A program made the translations under genes and the position numbers. From a virus: a stretch of 47,405 nt of DNA. Below are positions 17,247-25,834 of the stretch, one piece after another. The stretch spans positions 1 to 47,405 of IMG/VR virus record IMGVR_UViG_3300046006_002218. One strand, written 5' to 3'. How positions within the stretch are numbered: the first letter of the stretch is position 1; each line of letters opens with the position of its first letter. The notes under the pieces are model-generated. The model was not told where the DNA came from and ran no database searches. It saw only the letters and a program-made list of their open reading frames with translations.

Positions 17247-17624
17247 ATGGCAAGACCAACAAAAAAAGAAATTAATCTAAGTAAAGAATCAATGTTATCA
17301 TTGATGCAAGAAATCTATAATGAACTTGTAGAACAAAGAAGTACTGCGATTAGAATTCAAAATAAAATGTTAACAATGATGAAAAATCCTGAGGACATGA
17401 CTTTAATTGGTCCTGTTATTGAAAAACAACAAAAAATAATTAACGATTGTGTTGAAAAAAAATTAACCCTATCAAAACTACAATCAGGAATGTGGGAAAA
17501 ATCAAATAGTGGTGCTAGTGAAAGTTTCTCAATTTCAGATTTGGGGGTTGATGATGAAATGTTAAAAACGTTAATTGAAAAAGATGCGTCTAAAACTGAA
17601 GGTTCCTATAAAATGAAAAAATAA
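17247..17624 (+). CDS. hypothetical virion-operon protein, 125 aa
   Basis: Residues 10-80 are strongly helical and probably coiled-coil (SMLSLMQEIYNELVEQRS, IEKQQKIINDCVEKKL), followed by an acidic tail. No family is recognised. It is the first gene of a plus-strand run with baseplate-like proteins, follows a late-type motif and precedes the 637-aa gene by 6 bases. A role as a small tail or baseplate assembly protein is possible from context only. Confidence 0.5.
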   Translation: MARPTKKEINLSKESMLSLMQEIYNELVEQRSTAIRIQNKMLTMMKNPEDMTLIGPVIEKQQKIINDCVEKKLTLSKLQSGMWEKSNSGASESFSISDLGVDDEMLKTLIEKDASKTEGSYKMKK

Positions 17625-17630
17625 TTTACT

Positions 17631-19544
17631 ATGGCATCATTAGACTTAGGAGCTGACTATAAAAAAATACAAGATAAAGTTACCGCAACTAGAAATTATA
17701 ATGAGTTAAAATCTCAATATGATGACACTAAAAAACAAGCCGGGGATGCCTTTGAGCAAAAAAAAGCTGCGGTTACGGGTCAACTTAGCAAAGTTAAAGA
17801 ACAAACTAAACGTTATCAAAAAGAAATTAAAAATCAATTTGAACAACTTTTAGATATTAATAATACAACCGGTGGTAAAGGAAGTAATTCAAGCAAATAT
17901 ATTAAAAGATTATTAATTACCGCCCTTAAAAATGTTGAACCTAAACTTTCTCAAATAGCTTTAGAAGAATCTATAAATGCTGTGGGTTGTGACCAACAAC
18001 AGGCTTATAACGGAGGTTCTACATATTATATTAAAGTTAAATCAGTTGATTTATTAAACATTCTAACTTTAGACCCAAAAACTGAAGGTAAACCTTTATA
18101 TGAAAAAGACCCAATATTAGTTCAGAATTATCCATTTTCAATGAATAAAGAACTATATCAATTGATTCAAACAGGACAACCATACTCAACAGATAACGGA
18201 CAAAATTATATTGGACAATCGGGTCAGGATTTATTTAATATTCAATATGTTGATACAAATCTTCAAGGGGAAACAGGCCCTTGGTTTAAAGTTGATTTAT
18301 CAAACAGAGTAAACGGTGTTAATAAAGTTGGAACATTTTTAGCCGATTATTATAAAACAATTAAAATTACTGAACCAACTAATATGATGGCATCTATAAT
18401 GGAATCATTAAGTGGTGTTGTATCTATGAGTGCAAGTGCTGGTGTAGGTCAGGTTGAAGACCAAAGCAAATTTGATATTTTAATTCAAAGAATTCTTGGG
18501 TTATGTTTTGATAATAGAAGTGAAATAGATGTTAGTGGAATTGCTAAAGTACCTGAGCTTGATGGTGTAGATGAAACATTTTTTGAATTTACCGATATTG
18601 ATTTAAGAAAAGTAGACCAAAGAGTTACTAATATTAAAAATAAAGTAATTGAGTTAGAAGAATGTGATAATATATTATTACCGGTTGATTTCCCGGCAGT
18701 TATAAATCAAATTAACAATTTAAATTTAATTGAAAATAATAGTGATTTTATCAATGCAGCAGATAATTTAACTCAAGTACTTGCTGATAATCCTCAATGG
18801 GGTGCAGGTATTCAAACAAACGCTCAAGCAGCATTAAATTTAAATTTTATTAAATTAATTGCTCAAGGTATTGCGAGTGCGTTTTTAACACCAAAAGTAT
18901 TACTTCCAATATATGTAATGTTAAAAGCTATTGGACAGGAAACAACAGACGCGATAAAAGGTTTAGTTGATTTTGTAAAACAATTTAAAAGATTTGCAAT
19001 AAATTTTATTTCTAAAATAGGTGCAATATTTGTTCAAGAATTATTTGAATTAATTAAAAAAGATATTTTAGCGTTAATACAAAGAGTTATTACTGATATT
19101 GTTAAAGAAAAAATTGATAAAAGAATTTCAATGATTCTAAAACTTATTCAATTATTATTAATTGTCGCCTCATTTATTAGTGATTGGAGGAAATGTAAAA
19201 GTGTTGTTGATGAATTATTAGCTTTATTAGATTTGATAACAAGTAGTCTCGGTTTTGGTAGTCAAATACCTTTACCATTATTATTCGCTTCACAACTATT
19301 AGATGGTTACTCAGAATCAAGAGCGTTTGTTGGTGCAATTGAAGAGCTACAAAAAATAGGTATTCCAACGGGGGCATTACCTGACGGTAGCCCTAATTTA
19401 GATATTTTAGGTAAATTTGGTCAAATGAAAGCTATGGCTAAGGAAGACAGCGATAATAATAAATTACAAATAGCTATCGGACCATTAACAATGACACCAG
19501 CGGGTCTAACAGTACCTGCAAGTGCTTTCGGTAAAAAAGTATAA
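17631..19544 (+). CDS. large virion (probably baseplate or tail) protein, unassigned
   Basis: The product is 637 aa. Residues 1-75 are a charged coiled coil, the middle (80-400) is mixed alpha/beta, and about 405-555 contains several hydrophobic helices (FIKLIAQGIASAFLTPKVLL, LIQLLLIVASFIS) that could insert in a membrane or pack as a helical bundle. The C-terminus is Gly/Pro-rich (IGPLTMTPAGLTVPASA). It lies just upstream of a gp5-like OB-fold gene, so a baseplate hub or tail role is likely. The family is not recognised. Confidence 0.5.
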   Translation: MASLDLGADYKKIQDKVTATRNYNELKSQYDDTKKQAGDAFEQKKAAVTGQLSKVKEQTKRYQKEIKNQFEQLLDINNTTGGKGSNSSKYIKRLLITALKNVEPKLSQIALEESINAVGCDQQQAYNGGSTYYIKVKSVDLLNILTLDPKTEGKPLYEKDPILVQNYPFSMNKELYQLIQTGQPYSTDNGQNYIGQSGQDLFNIQYVDTNLQGETGPWFKVDLSNRVNGVNKVGTFLADYYKTIKITEPTNMMASIMESLSGVVSMSASAGVGQVEDQSKFDILIQRILGLCFDNRSEIDVSGIAKVPELDGVDETFFEFTDIDLRKVDQRVTNIKNKVIELEECDNILLPVDFPAVINQINNLNLIENNSDFINAADNLTQVLADNPQWGAGIQTNAQAALNLNFIKLIAQGIASAFLTPKVLLPIYVMLKAIGQETTDAIKGLVDFVKQFKRFAINFISKIGAIFVQELFELIKKDILALIQRVITDIVKEKIDKRISMILKLIQLLLIVASFISDWRKCKSVVDELLALLDLITSSLGFGSQIPLPLLFASQLLDGYSESRAFVGAIEELQKIGIPTGALPDGSPNLDILGKFGQMKAMAKEDSDNNKLQIAIGPLTMTPAGLTVPASAFGKKV

Positions 19545-19546
19545 TA

Positions 19547-19768
19547 ATGAATATCCAAGAAAAATCTGAAAAAGCGAAAAATATAATTAAAGAATATAAA
19601 AATTCATCAAATAAAGATTTATCATTTGTTATGGATTTTATTCAAGAAGATTTTGTTTTAACTAAAGAATCATTAATTAAATTAACACATCATTTAGATA
19701 AATTAGAATTAACTTATAATACAATATTAAAAGAATATAACTCAAGAACAAAGAAAAATGGTAACTAA
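19547..19768 (+). CDS. small helical hypothetical protein, 73 aa
   Basis: A charged, almost wholly helical protein ([20 protein letters not shown], then [19 protein letters not shown]). It starts 2 bases after the previous stop and overlaps the next gene by 11 bases, so it is translated in line with baseplate genes. Such small proteins are often tail assembly chaperones or adaptors, but nothing in the sequence proves that here. Confidence 0.5.
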   Translation: MNIQEKSEKAKNIIKEYKNSSNKDLSFVMDFIQEDFVLTKESLIKLTHHLDKLELTYNTILKEYNSRTKKNGN

Positions 19769-21329
19769 TCAAATAATTTTTCCAGGAATAGTACTTAACA
19801 ATGAAGACCCTATGATGTTAGGGAGACTTCGTGTTGTACCTGAAACAAAAAATTATCAAGATATTATTGCGGCAATTCCAAATTGGAATGAGGAAACAGA
19901 CCCTTGGACTTCAAAAGACCCTTTAATTTGTTTATCGTTATTACCTTTTTATGTTAGTCAAGTACCACTTAAGGATGAATATGTTCATATAATATATTCA
20001 AATAAAGATTTCCCATTCACAAACCAATTTTATATTCAAGGACCATTTTCATCACCAATGATTAGTCCTTTTGAAAATTTTCAAGGAGCAAAGAAATTCT
20101 TAGCTTCGGGAGATAGAATTGCTCAAGGTATTTCAATTAAAAACCAAGTAGGTGCGTATAGAAATCAAGAGAGTAAAGGGGTATTCCCGGAACCGGGCGA
20201 TAACGCGTTATTGGGTAGGGGAACTGCCGATGTAGTGGTTAAAGAAAATGAGATATTAATTAGAGCGGGTAAAACTAAAAGATTGGTGAAAGACCAATTA
20301 CCATTAGGAAATGTTAATAGAGCCTTTCTTCAGTTATCTAATTTTTCGCAGCAAAAAACAACCAAAGACCCAGAAGGTGTTACCCGATTAATTGAACAAG
20401 TGAAAGTTGTTAAAAAAATGATTATTTGGAATATTGATAATTTAGAAAATATGTCACTAATTGGGGCTTTTAATGGTTCTGTTGGTTTATATAATGTAAT
20501 TCCAAGTGTTGCCGTAAATAGTAAAAATTTTAAATCAGATACTATTACAACTTTATCCGTTGGAACAAATTATGGTTCTCCGTTAGAAGAAATTAAATTT
20601 ACCGCTAAGTCATTTGATGATGCGTGTGCCACTATAAATAATTTTATACAAGGTGTGTTTAGTGGTTTTATTAACATATCGGGTTATACGGTAAACAATC
20701 CTCAAAATTTTGCACCAAACGTTACATTTCCGTTAGTTATTACACCATCAAAATTAACTTACACAACCGGAAATAAATTTTCACCAAATGACCTTATAAC
20801 TGAAGTTGCGGAATATGTTAATTATGTAAGATTTTATGATAAAATAACATTAGACCCTGCAAGTAAAAAATTTAAAGGATGGTTTTTAGTTTGGGAAAAC
20901 AAATCGGGCAAACCAATTCTTGGTCCACAAGCAGATTTAAAAGAGGAAGTGGTTATACCAACTGAATTTATTCCGGCAGATATTAGTTATAGTATTATGG
21001 GTTCTCAGAGAATGTATTTTTTATCTCAAGATTCTGCAGGTCCAAAAGGAAAAATCAGTTTAAGTCAAACTTTATATGGAATTCCTCAGGATAAATTTAT
21101 TGGTGATGAAAATAGCATTCTTAATAAAACATACCCTGTTGTGAGGGGCGACGAATTAATGGCGTTGCTTAGAAAAATGTTTTCATATGTTACAGGACAC
21201 GTTCATCCAGTTGCGACAATGGCTCCTGTTCCGGTTGCTGCTGGTAATGGACAAACAACCTCAGAAATCAACGCAATTCTTGCGGATGCAGAAAATACAA
21301 TATTAAATCAAAATATTAGAATTAATTGA
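19758..21329 (+). CDS. gp5: baseplate spike/hub protein with gp5-like OB-fold
   Basis: The product is 523 aa. The N-terminus, [20 protein letters not shown] (about 7-26), matches the OB-fold of T4 gp5 and related spike proteins (G-x-V-x-n-x-D-p-x-x-x-G-R-v-x-V). [27 protein letters not shown] (about 138-165) resembles the repetitive strands after such domains. No lysozyme domain like that of T4 gp5 (ExxxxxxxxD/T catalytic region) is visible. The C-terminus has [17 protein letters not shown] (about 478), a motif common to phage baseplate proteins. It would sit at the tip of the contractile tail. Confidence 0.6.
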   Translation: MVTNQIIFPGIVLNNEDPMMLGRLRVVPETKNYQDIIAAIPNWNEETDPWTSKDPLICLSLLPFYVSQVPLKDEYVHIIYSNKDFPFTNQFYIQGPFSSPMISPFENFQGAKKFLASGDRIAQGISIKNQVGAYRNQESKGVFPEPGDNALLGRGTADVVVKENEILIRAGKTKRLVKDQLPLGNVNRAFLQLSNFSQQKTTKDPEGVTRLIEQVKVVKKMIIWNIDNLENMSLIGAFNGSVGLYNVIPSVAVNSKNFKSDTITTLSVGTNYGSPLEEIKFTAKSFDDACATINNFIQGVFSGFINISGYTVNNPQNFAPNVTFPLVITPSKLTYTTGNKFSPNDLITEVAEYVNYVRFYDKITLDPASKKFKGWFLVWENKSGKPILGPQADLKEEVVIPTEFIPADISYSIMGSQRMYFLSQDSAGPKGKISLSQTLYGIPQDKFIGDENSILNKTYPVVRGDELMALLRKMFSYVTGHVHPVATMAPVPVAAGNGQTTSEINAILADAENTILNQNIRIN

Positions 21330-21337
21330 TATTTATA
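21330..21337 (+). promoter_or_regulatory. late-promoter-like motif TATTTATA
   Basis: The motif overlaps the TGA of the preceding gene and lies 14 bases upstream of the ATG at 21352, a normal spacing for a -10 element plus short leader. Confidence 0.5.
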
Positions 21338-21351
21338 TATAAAACATTTAT

Positions 21352-22830
21352 ATGTCAATTATTAATTCATATTTCAGCAAGAACAATACACTTATTTCAA
21401 ATAGTTTCACCAATACAGGTAGAAATCCTGTTATGGAACTATTCTATGGTAATGTAGCAACAACTCAATACCCAAACAATTATAGCCGTTTCATCTTTGA
21501 TATAGACCTAACTTTATTAAAAGAGAAAATTTTTGATGGTACTATAACTACTGGATGTACAGATACTATCACACACACATTAAGAATGACAAACACCTCA
21601 ACATTTGATGTGGAATTGTTAAACACACTCACGTCTCAAATGAGAATGAGAGCCACTTCATTTGATTTAATCTTATTTAGAATCCCTTATTTGAATAATG
21701 ACCCATCAACACCCCAACTTTGGGATGAAGGTGTTGGTTATGATTTTGCTGATTTAGTTTACAAATACAGTGAATCAGATAGAAGTTTTTCAGATAGACC
21801 ATCAAATTGGTTTCAAACAACAACAATTGGTGTTTGGGAACAACCAGGAATTTACAATAACAAAAATTTAGGACCGATTCCTTTTAGCGGAATTACTATA
21901 GTTGACACTCAACATTTTGAATTTGGTAATGAAAACATTGTTTTTGATATGACAAATGAAATTAATGGTATGTTAAACGGTACAATACCAAATGTGTCAG
22001 GGTGGGGAATAGCTTATAAACCTCAAGTTGAAAACCTTACGGGTCTTACAAATAACTACGAGGTTCAATTTTTTACTAGACACACACAGACATTTTATGA
22101 ACCATATCTTGAAACAAATTATAATGATTTAATTGAGGATGATAGAAATCAATTTACGTTAGGTAGAGTTAATAAATTGTATTTATATTTATTTGACAAT
22201 GGGAACCCAATCAATTTAGATTACACCCCAAAGGTTGATATTTTAGATATGATGGGAGATGTTATTCCCGGACTATCGGGGTTAACGACATGTCAAAGAA
22301 CTCGAGGAGTTTATGAAGTTGTTATACCACCACTTATGGGGTATAAAACACCGTGTATGTTTTCAGATAGATGGTACGATATAAGTTATAATAACTTTCC
22401 ATTACCTCAAGTATTAAATGATTTTACGTTACAACCATTAAAAAACGCAATTCAAATGGGTGTAGTATCGGCAAATCCTTTATTATATGGTTTTGATTTT
22501 TATGGTCTAAAACAAAATGAAGAAATTGTGAATACGGATACTCGTAAAGTGGGTGTTATAGTTAAACAAGCTTATACCACACAAAATTTATTATTAAATG
22601 TTGATGCTTCATATAGAATCTACGTTAAAGAAGGAACAACAGAAGTGCAAGTTCAGGGATGGACAAAAATTAATAGAACCCCTAATGAATACTATTTTAT
22701 ATTTGACACTAGAGATAAAATACCTAACGAATATTTTATTGATATACAAGTAATTAGCAGTGGGGAAATAAACACATACAAACGACAAATTAAATTTCAA
22801 GTAGTAAATACAAAGTATTTGCAATTGTAA
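21352..22830 (+). CDS. virion structural protein, unassigned (492 aa)
   Basis: A beta-rich protein of 492 aa, with alternating polar and hydrophobic segments and several aromatic patches (SNWFQTTTIGVWEQPGIY, GWGIAYKPQVENLTG). The C-terminal third (about 395-490) looks like an immunoglobulin-like beta sandwich (VGVIVKQAYTTQNLLLNVDA). It has its own late-type motif and lies in the baseplate operon. A tail, baseplate wedge or fibre-attachment component is plausible; no named family is recognised. Confidence 0.5.
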   Translation: MSIINSYFSKNNTLISNSFTNTGRNPVMELFYGNVATTQYPNNYSRFIFDIDLTLLKEKIFDGTITTGCTDTITHTLRMTNTSTFDVELLNTLTSQMRMRATSFDLILFRIPYLNNDPSTPQLWDEGVGYDFADLVYKYSESDRSFSDRPSNWFQTTTIGVWEQPGIYNNKNLGPIPFSGITIVDTQHFEFGNENIVFDMTNEINGMLNGTIPNVSGWGIAYKPQVENLTGLTNNYEVQFFTRHTQTFYEPYLETNYNDLIEDDRNQFTLGRVNKLYLYLFDNGNPINLDYTPKVDILDMMGDVIPGLSGLTTCQRTRGVYEVVIPPLMGYKTPCMFSDRWYDISYNNFPLPQVLNDFTLQPLKNAIQMGVVSANPLLYGFDFYGLKQNEEIVNTDTRKVGVIVKQAYTTQNLLLNVDASYRIYVKEGTTEVQVQGWTKINRTPNEYYFIFDTRDKIPNEYFIDIQVISSGEINTYKRQIKFQVVNTKYLQL

Positions 22831-22832
22831 TA

Positions 22833-22840
22833 TATTTATA
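22833..22840 (+). promoter_or_regulatory. late-promoter-like motif TATTTATA
   Basis: The motif is 10 bases upstream of the ATG at 22851. The sequence continues as TATTTATAAATA, so the reverse-orientation T4 consensus TATAAATA is present on the same strand as well. Confidence 0.5.
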
Positions 22841-22850
22841 AATAAAAAAG

Positions 22851-23231
22851 ATGGAAGAATTAAATATTATAGTAACAGCAACGACTTGTGGTGGAGAAAT
22901 GACACAAGTTATTATTTTACCACCAGGTGAAATTAATTTTGATAAAATATATCAATTACCAACAGGGTATTGCGTAACATTAACTTCAGGTGAAACAACA
23001 ACACAATTTGCAAACTCAATGTTAAGTTACGGACCATTTGATACTTGTGACGAATGTGCGATACCATTTAGTGCAAACACAGGTGGTAATGGTGGTTTAA
23101 TTTGTGAAGATGACTGTAATGGTGGAAACATACTAATCAACCCACCACGTCCTGTTTACACAAATGGACAAAATAAAGCGATTGTACAATTAAATGCGGT
23201 CACAATTGGCGGAAATGGATTAAACTCATAA
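22851..23231 (+). CDS. small cysteine-containing virion-operon protein
   Basis: The product is 126 aa, beta-rich, with seven-fold Cys content concentrated in TATTCGGEM, YCVTL, DTCDECAIP (CxxC) and ICEDDCNGG. The cysteine pairs could bind a metal or form disulfides in the finished virion. The C-terminus is Gly/Asn-rich. It follows a late-type motif and is 4 bases upstream of a leader-bearing protein. No family is recognised. Confidence 0.5.
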   Translation: MEELNIIVTATTCGGEMTQVIILPPGEINFDKIYQLPTGYCVTLTSGETTTQFANSMLSYGPFDTCDECAIPFSANTGGNGGLICEDDCNGGNILINPPRPVYTNGQNKAIVQLNAVTIGGNGLNS

Positions 23232-23235
23232 TCAT

Positions 23236-23733
23236 ATGAAAAAAGTAATTAAACTATCTGAATCAAAACTTACTGAATTAGTTAAACGAATCATGTCTGA
23301 ACAAGATAATGAAAGATATATGTTTTTCAGTAATTTAGAACAAATTCATAGACAAACAGGTTTGTTATTGGAATTAAATAAAAATACCGTTGAAGGTGTT
23401 TTAGATGGGGGTCATGATTGGGCTCAAGACCATTTATCAACAGCAAAAGAAAATATTGACCAAGTTTTTGATTTCATGATGAATGAAACTAAAAATGAAG
23501 ACAATATGAATGTTTTAGAACAGGACTACTCGACTGACGTTGAAAGACCCACAAGTGATAGAGAACGTCAAGCAAAATCTTTATTTGGTGACAAATATGG
23601 CGCATATATACCTAATGATGTTATTAGGTACATAAGAAAAAATCCTGCACAATTCTTTAAACGACTCTACCAAATGTATGGGGACAAAGCTTATGAATAT
23701 TTAGATAAATCAAAAAATAAAGGGGAAAATTAA
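23236..23733 (+). CDS. putative head-packaged protein with capsid-targeting-like leader
   Basis: The product is 165 aa. The N-terminus reads MKKVIKLSESKL then TELVKRIMSEQ, almost the same as that of the OmpA-like protein at 42322 (KIIRLTES, KIVKRVMNEQ) although the rest is unrelated. Cleavage after E22 would leave a 143-residue protein. The remainder is helical and acidic with a C-terminal RYIRKNPAQFFKRLYQMYG segment. The gene ends the plus-strand virion operon just before a terminator. Its function beyond probable packaging is unknown. Confidence 0.55.
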   Translation: MKKVIKLSESKLTELVKRIMSEQDNERYMFFSNLEQIHRQTGLLLELNKNTVEGVLDGGHDWAQDHLSTAKENIDQVFDFMMNETKNEDNMNVLEQDYSTDVERPTSDRERQAKSLFGDKYGAYIPNDVIRYIRKNPAQFFKRLYQMYGDKAYEYLDKSKNKGEN

Positions 23734-23750
23734 ATTTCTCCTTTTTTTTT
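23719..23750 (+). terminator. intrinsic terminator of the plus-strand virion operon
   Basis: AAAGGGGAAA (23719-23728) pairs with TTTCTCCTTT (23735-23744) with one G-U pair, followed by a T-run to 23750. The stop codon TAA is in the loop. Confidence 0.8.
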
Positions 23751-23784
23751 TATAAAAATATTTTTTATTCTCAAAAAATATAAT

Positions 23785-23792
23785 TACATTTG
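23785..23792 (+). promoter_or_regulatory. Bacteroidota-type promoter, -7 element TACATTTG
   Basis: TACATTTG matches TAnnTTTG and lies 24 bases upstream of the ATG at 23817. No clear TTG is seen at the -33 position, so this is a partial match. It follows a terminator, supporting an independent, probably early, transcript. Confidence 0.55.
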
Positions 23793-23816
23793 TACTATAA
23801 ATAAATCAAGTACATA

Positions 23817-24260
23817 ATGAAAAAAATATTTAAATTTTTTAAAAGATTGGTGATAAGACGTATTGTTAAATCAAGAAGTCAATTTGATTATCAAGACTCG
23901 GGACTATTAGGTGATGTACATATCTGCAAATCAATATGTCGTAAGTTAATAACTAGTGAGGGGTCTAAATTTTTAATTGCCCCCCTTTCATCACAAAGAT
24001 ATATTAAACATTCTGAATTAGGTATATTTGTTATTCTTGATGATAAAAAAATTAGTGTAATTAATCACGAATATTACTACAGTAATATTTTAATGTCTAA
24101 CAGAGATTGGGAAAAATTAACTAAAATGTACGATACTAAAGTAGAACGTATTAGACAAGAACTTAAAAATGAAATGAAGTCTCAAATCAAATATTCTTTA
24201 AAAAGTATTTTAGATAGAGTGGATAGTTCCAAAAAAATAAAAACCCCTACTGTAGAGTAA
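23817..24260 (+). CDS. hypothetical protein, 147 aa, probably early-expressed
   Basis: The N-terminus is highly basic (KKIFKFFKRLVIRRIVKSRSQ), the middle is mixed (KFLIAPLSSQRYIKHSELGI) and the C-terminus is a long charged helix. No family or signal peptide is recognised; the basic start could bind nucleic acid or a membrane surface. It is a single gene with its own host-type promoter and a bidirectional terminator at its stop, the arrangement of an accessory gene between two late operons. Confidence 0.5.
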   Translation: MKKIFKFFKRLVIRRIVKSRSQFDYQDSGLLGDVHICKSICRKLITSEGSKFLIAPLSSQRYIKHSELGIFVILDDKKISVINHEYYYSNILMSNRDWEKLTKMYDTKVERIRQELKNEMKSQIKYSLKSILDRVDSSKKIKTPTVE

Positions 24261-24266
24261 GGGTTT
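24241..24266. terminator. bidirectional terminator between convergent genes
   Basis: AAACCC-c-TACT pairs with AGTA-a-GGGTTT around a GTAG loop. Read on the minus strand it is followed by a T-rich tract, and on the plus strand by a weaker one. It serves the gene at 23817 (its stop is inside the stem) and the minus-strand gene ending at 24273. Confidence 0.75.
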
Positions 24267-24272
24267 CTTTAT

Positions 24273-25262
24273 TTAAAACATATCTTCTAATTTATCTAAA
24301 TGTTTTTTAACTATATCTAAATCACTTATATCATTATAGGTCATTCCTTGTTTTTTTAACATCTGAACATGGTTATGTAATTGTGTCATCATTTGTCTAA
24401 TCATCCCTGACATTGTCGGATAATTTTCAATCATCTTATCTAACGAATAAAGTTGTTCGGGTAAGTTTAAAACATCACCAATTTTCTTAACCCAATCTTT
24501 TCCATATCTATCGGCATCCATTTCCATATCCCAATAAATTTTATAGAACTCCTCAAAGTCTTCAATATCTCCCATATAAGAATCCTTCAAATCAAATTCC
24601 GACATTTGTTGTTCGTGTTTCAATTCGTGAAATAAAACATAAACAAATGACGCTAAATTAGAGAATGTCTCAGGGGAACATATTATAATCGCCTTACTTG
24701 TTCTTACACCTTTAAACCCTGTATTACAGGCATTCAACACTTTTATTACATACCCCCTATCTTGAGCATAATCTTTTATCTTACTCGCAATTAAATCAAA
24801 CGCCTTATGTTTATCTTCAGGAATGTCTTTTCTAAATTTATCAATAACTCTTTCGTAATTTGAGGTGGTTTTTAGACCATTTGGGATGATATCTTCTAAA
24901 ATGGTGTCTTTGGTTATCTCAAACCATTCCGTTACAATAGGGACAATTTTTTTACCTTTACCGGGTGTTTGATTAAGCACCCCACCTTCTTCATCATTCT
25001 GTTCAGGATGTTTTTTTACGTATTTGGCAATTTTTCTTGATTCTTTCTCTATTTTAGATATTTTAGATTTTGGAGTACTCATCTCACCATCATAACTATC
25101 AAACGCTAATTCAGCACTATCATATTTTGATGTAGGTACAGTAAATGGTTGTAGTTGTTCTTTATTGAACAACCTAACACCCGGGCTCAAAGGAACTCTA
25201 ACCGAACCTGACCCACCTGTACTAGTAGCCTCTTTAATTTGTCTTTTGATATTTTTATTCAT
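24273..25262 (-). CDS. HExxH zinc metalloprotease-like protein with capsid-targeting-like leader
   Basis: The start chosen is the ATG at 25262 (329 aa), not an upstream TTG. Residues 1-11, MNKNIKRQIKE, followed by ATSTGG resemble a prohead-protease-cleaved leader. The core has VYVLFHELKHEQQM (zinc ligands H212 and H216 with E213, HExxH) and, about 30 residues later, WDMEMDADRYG, an E-x-x-x-D pattern typical of the third ligand in gluzincin-like families. It may be a protease carried in the head and delivered into the host, or one acting in assembly. The substrate is unknown; protease activity is inferred from the motif. Confidence 0.65.
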   Translation of the reverse strand: MNKNIKRQIKEATSTGGSGSVRVPLSPGVRLFNKEQLQPFTVPTSKYDSAELAFDSYDGEMSTPKSKISKIEKESRKIAKYVKKHPEQNDEEGGVLNQTPGKGKKIVPIVTEWFEITKDTILEDIIPNGLKTTSNYERVIDKFRKDIPEDKHKAFDLIASKIKDYAQDRGYVIKVLNACNTGFKGVRTSKAIIICSPETFSNLASFVYVLFHELKHEQQMSEFDLKDSYMGDIEDFEEFYKIYWDMEMDADRYGKDWVKKIGDVLNLPEQLYSLDKMIENYPTMSGMIRQMMTQLHNHVQMLKKQGMTYNDISDLDIVKKHLDKLEDMF

Positions 25263-25267
25263 ATACT

Positions 25268-25275
25268 TATAAATA
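25268..25275 (-). promoter_or_regulatory. late-promoter-like motif TATTTATA (minus sense)
   Basis: The motif is 5 bases upstream of the metalloprotease ATG. Because it lies between divergent genes, its reverse complement TATAAATA is also 15 bases upstream of the plus-strand ATG at 25291; which gene it serves cannot be told by position alone. Confidence 0.4.
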
Positions 25276-25290
25276 TACAAAATTTTAATT

Positions 25291-25521
25291 ATGGAACAAC
25301 AACAAGAACTATTCGGAAAATTATTTAATACAATCCCATTGTATAATGAAGACCATCTAGATGTATTACTATCAACAATGGATAAAGAACAATCAGTTTA
25401 TATCCTAACTCAAGCCGTTAGCTTCGCTTTCCATTCAGGGATATTTTCATTGGGTGAATCTGAAATTATATCAAAATCAATTAGAACATTAAATAAAATT
25501 GAGAAAGATGTTGTGGAATAA
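25291..25521 (+). CDS. hypothetical small protein, 76 aa
   Basis: An acidic helical protein (LFNTIPLYNEDHLDVLLSTM, then AFHSGIFSLGESEIISKS) with no recognised family. It is divergent from the metalloprotease gene and upstream of a secreted-protein gene with its own promoter. Its size and position suggest a host-takeover or accessory gene, but this is inference. Confidence 0.5.
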   Translation: MEQQQELFGKLFNTIPLYNEDHLDVLLSTMDKEQSVYILTQAVSFAFHSGIFSLGESEIISKSIRTLNKIEKDVVE

Positions 25522-25541
25522 ATAATTTATATTTACATTTG
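25511..25541 (+). promoter_or_regulatory. Bacteroidota-type promoter, TTG-N20-TACATTTG
   Basis: TTG at 25511-25513 and TACATTTG at 25534-25541 are 20 bases apart, the spacing of -33/-7 promoters in Bacteroidota. The ATG of the secreted protein is at 25562. Confidence 0.75.
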
Positions 25542-25561
25542 TGAAATAAAATACAAACACT

Positions 25562-25834
25562 ATGAAAAAAATATTCTTATCACTTTTACTTATTGTAAGT
25601 CTATCCTCATTTGCTCAAGATAACCTAAAACCAAAAAACATTGATAAAGGTATCAATGTCTTGTTAGATTCGTTATCCAATGTTTATAATGTTAAAGTGG
25701 GGGCTGTCATTGTTAATGATTACCCAAACTTAAGAACAACAACAATTGTTTATGTTAAAAATGGTGAATTGGTTAAAAAAATTATTAAAACTGAAAAAAA
25801 TCCACCAAAACGAGATATATTAAGTAAAAATTAA
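25562..25834 (+). CDS. small secreted or periplasmic protein with Sec signal peptide
   Basis: The product is 90 aa. A clear signal peptide, KKIFLSLLLIVSLSSFAQ, ends in the SFAQ cleavage style of Flavobacteriia. The mature part of about 70 residues is basic, with VKVGAVIVNDYPNLRTTTIV. It has a strong host-type promoter, so it is probably made early by unmodified host polymerase. A periplasmic or cell-surface role such as superinfection exclusion is plausible but not shown. The gene converges with the OmpA-like gene at 25831, overlapping by 4 bases. Confidence 0.65.
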   Translation: MKKIFLSLLLIVSLSSFAQDNLKPKNIDKGINVLLDSLSNVYNVKVGAVIVNDYPNLRTTTIVYVKNGELVKKIIKTEKNPPKRDILSKN

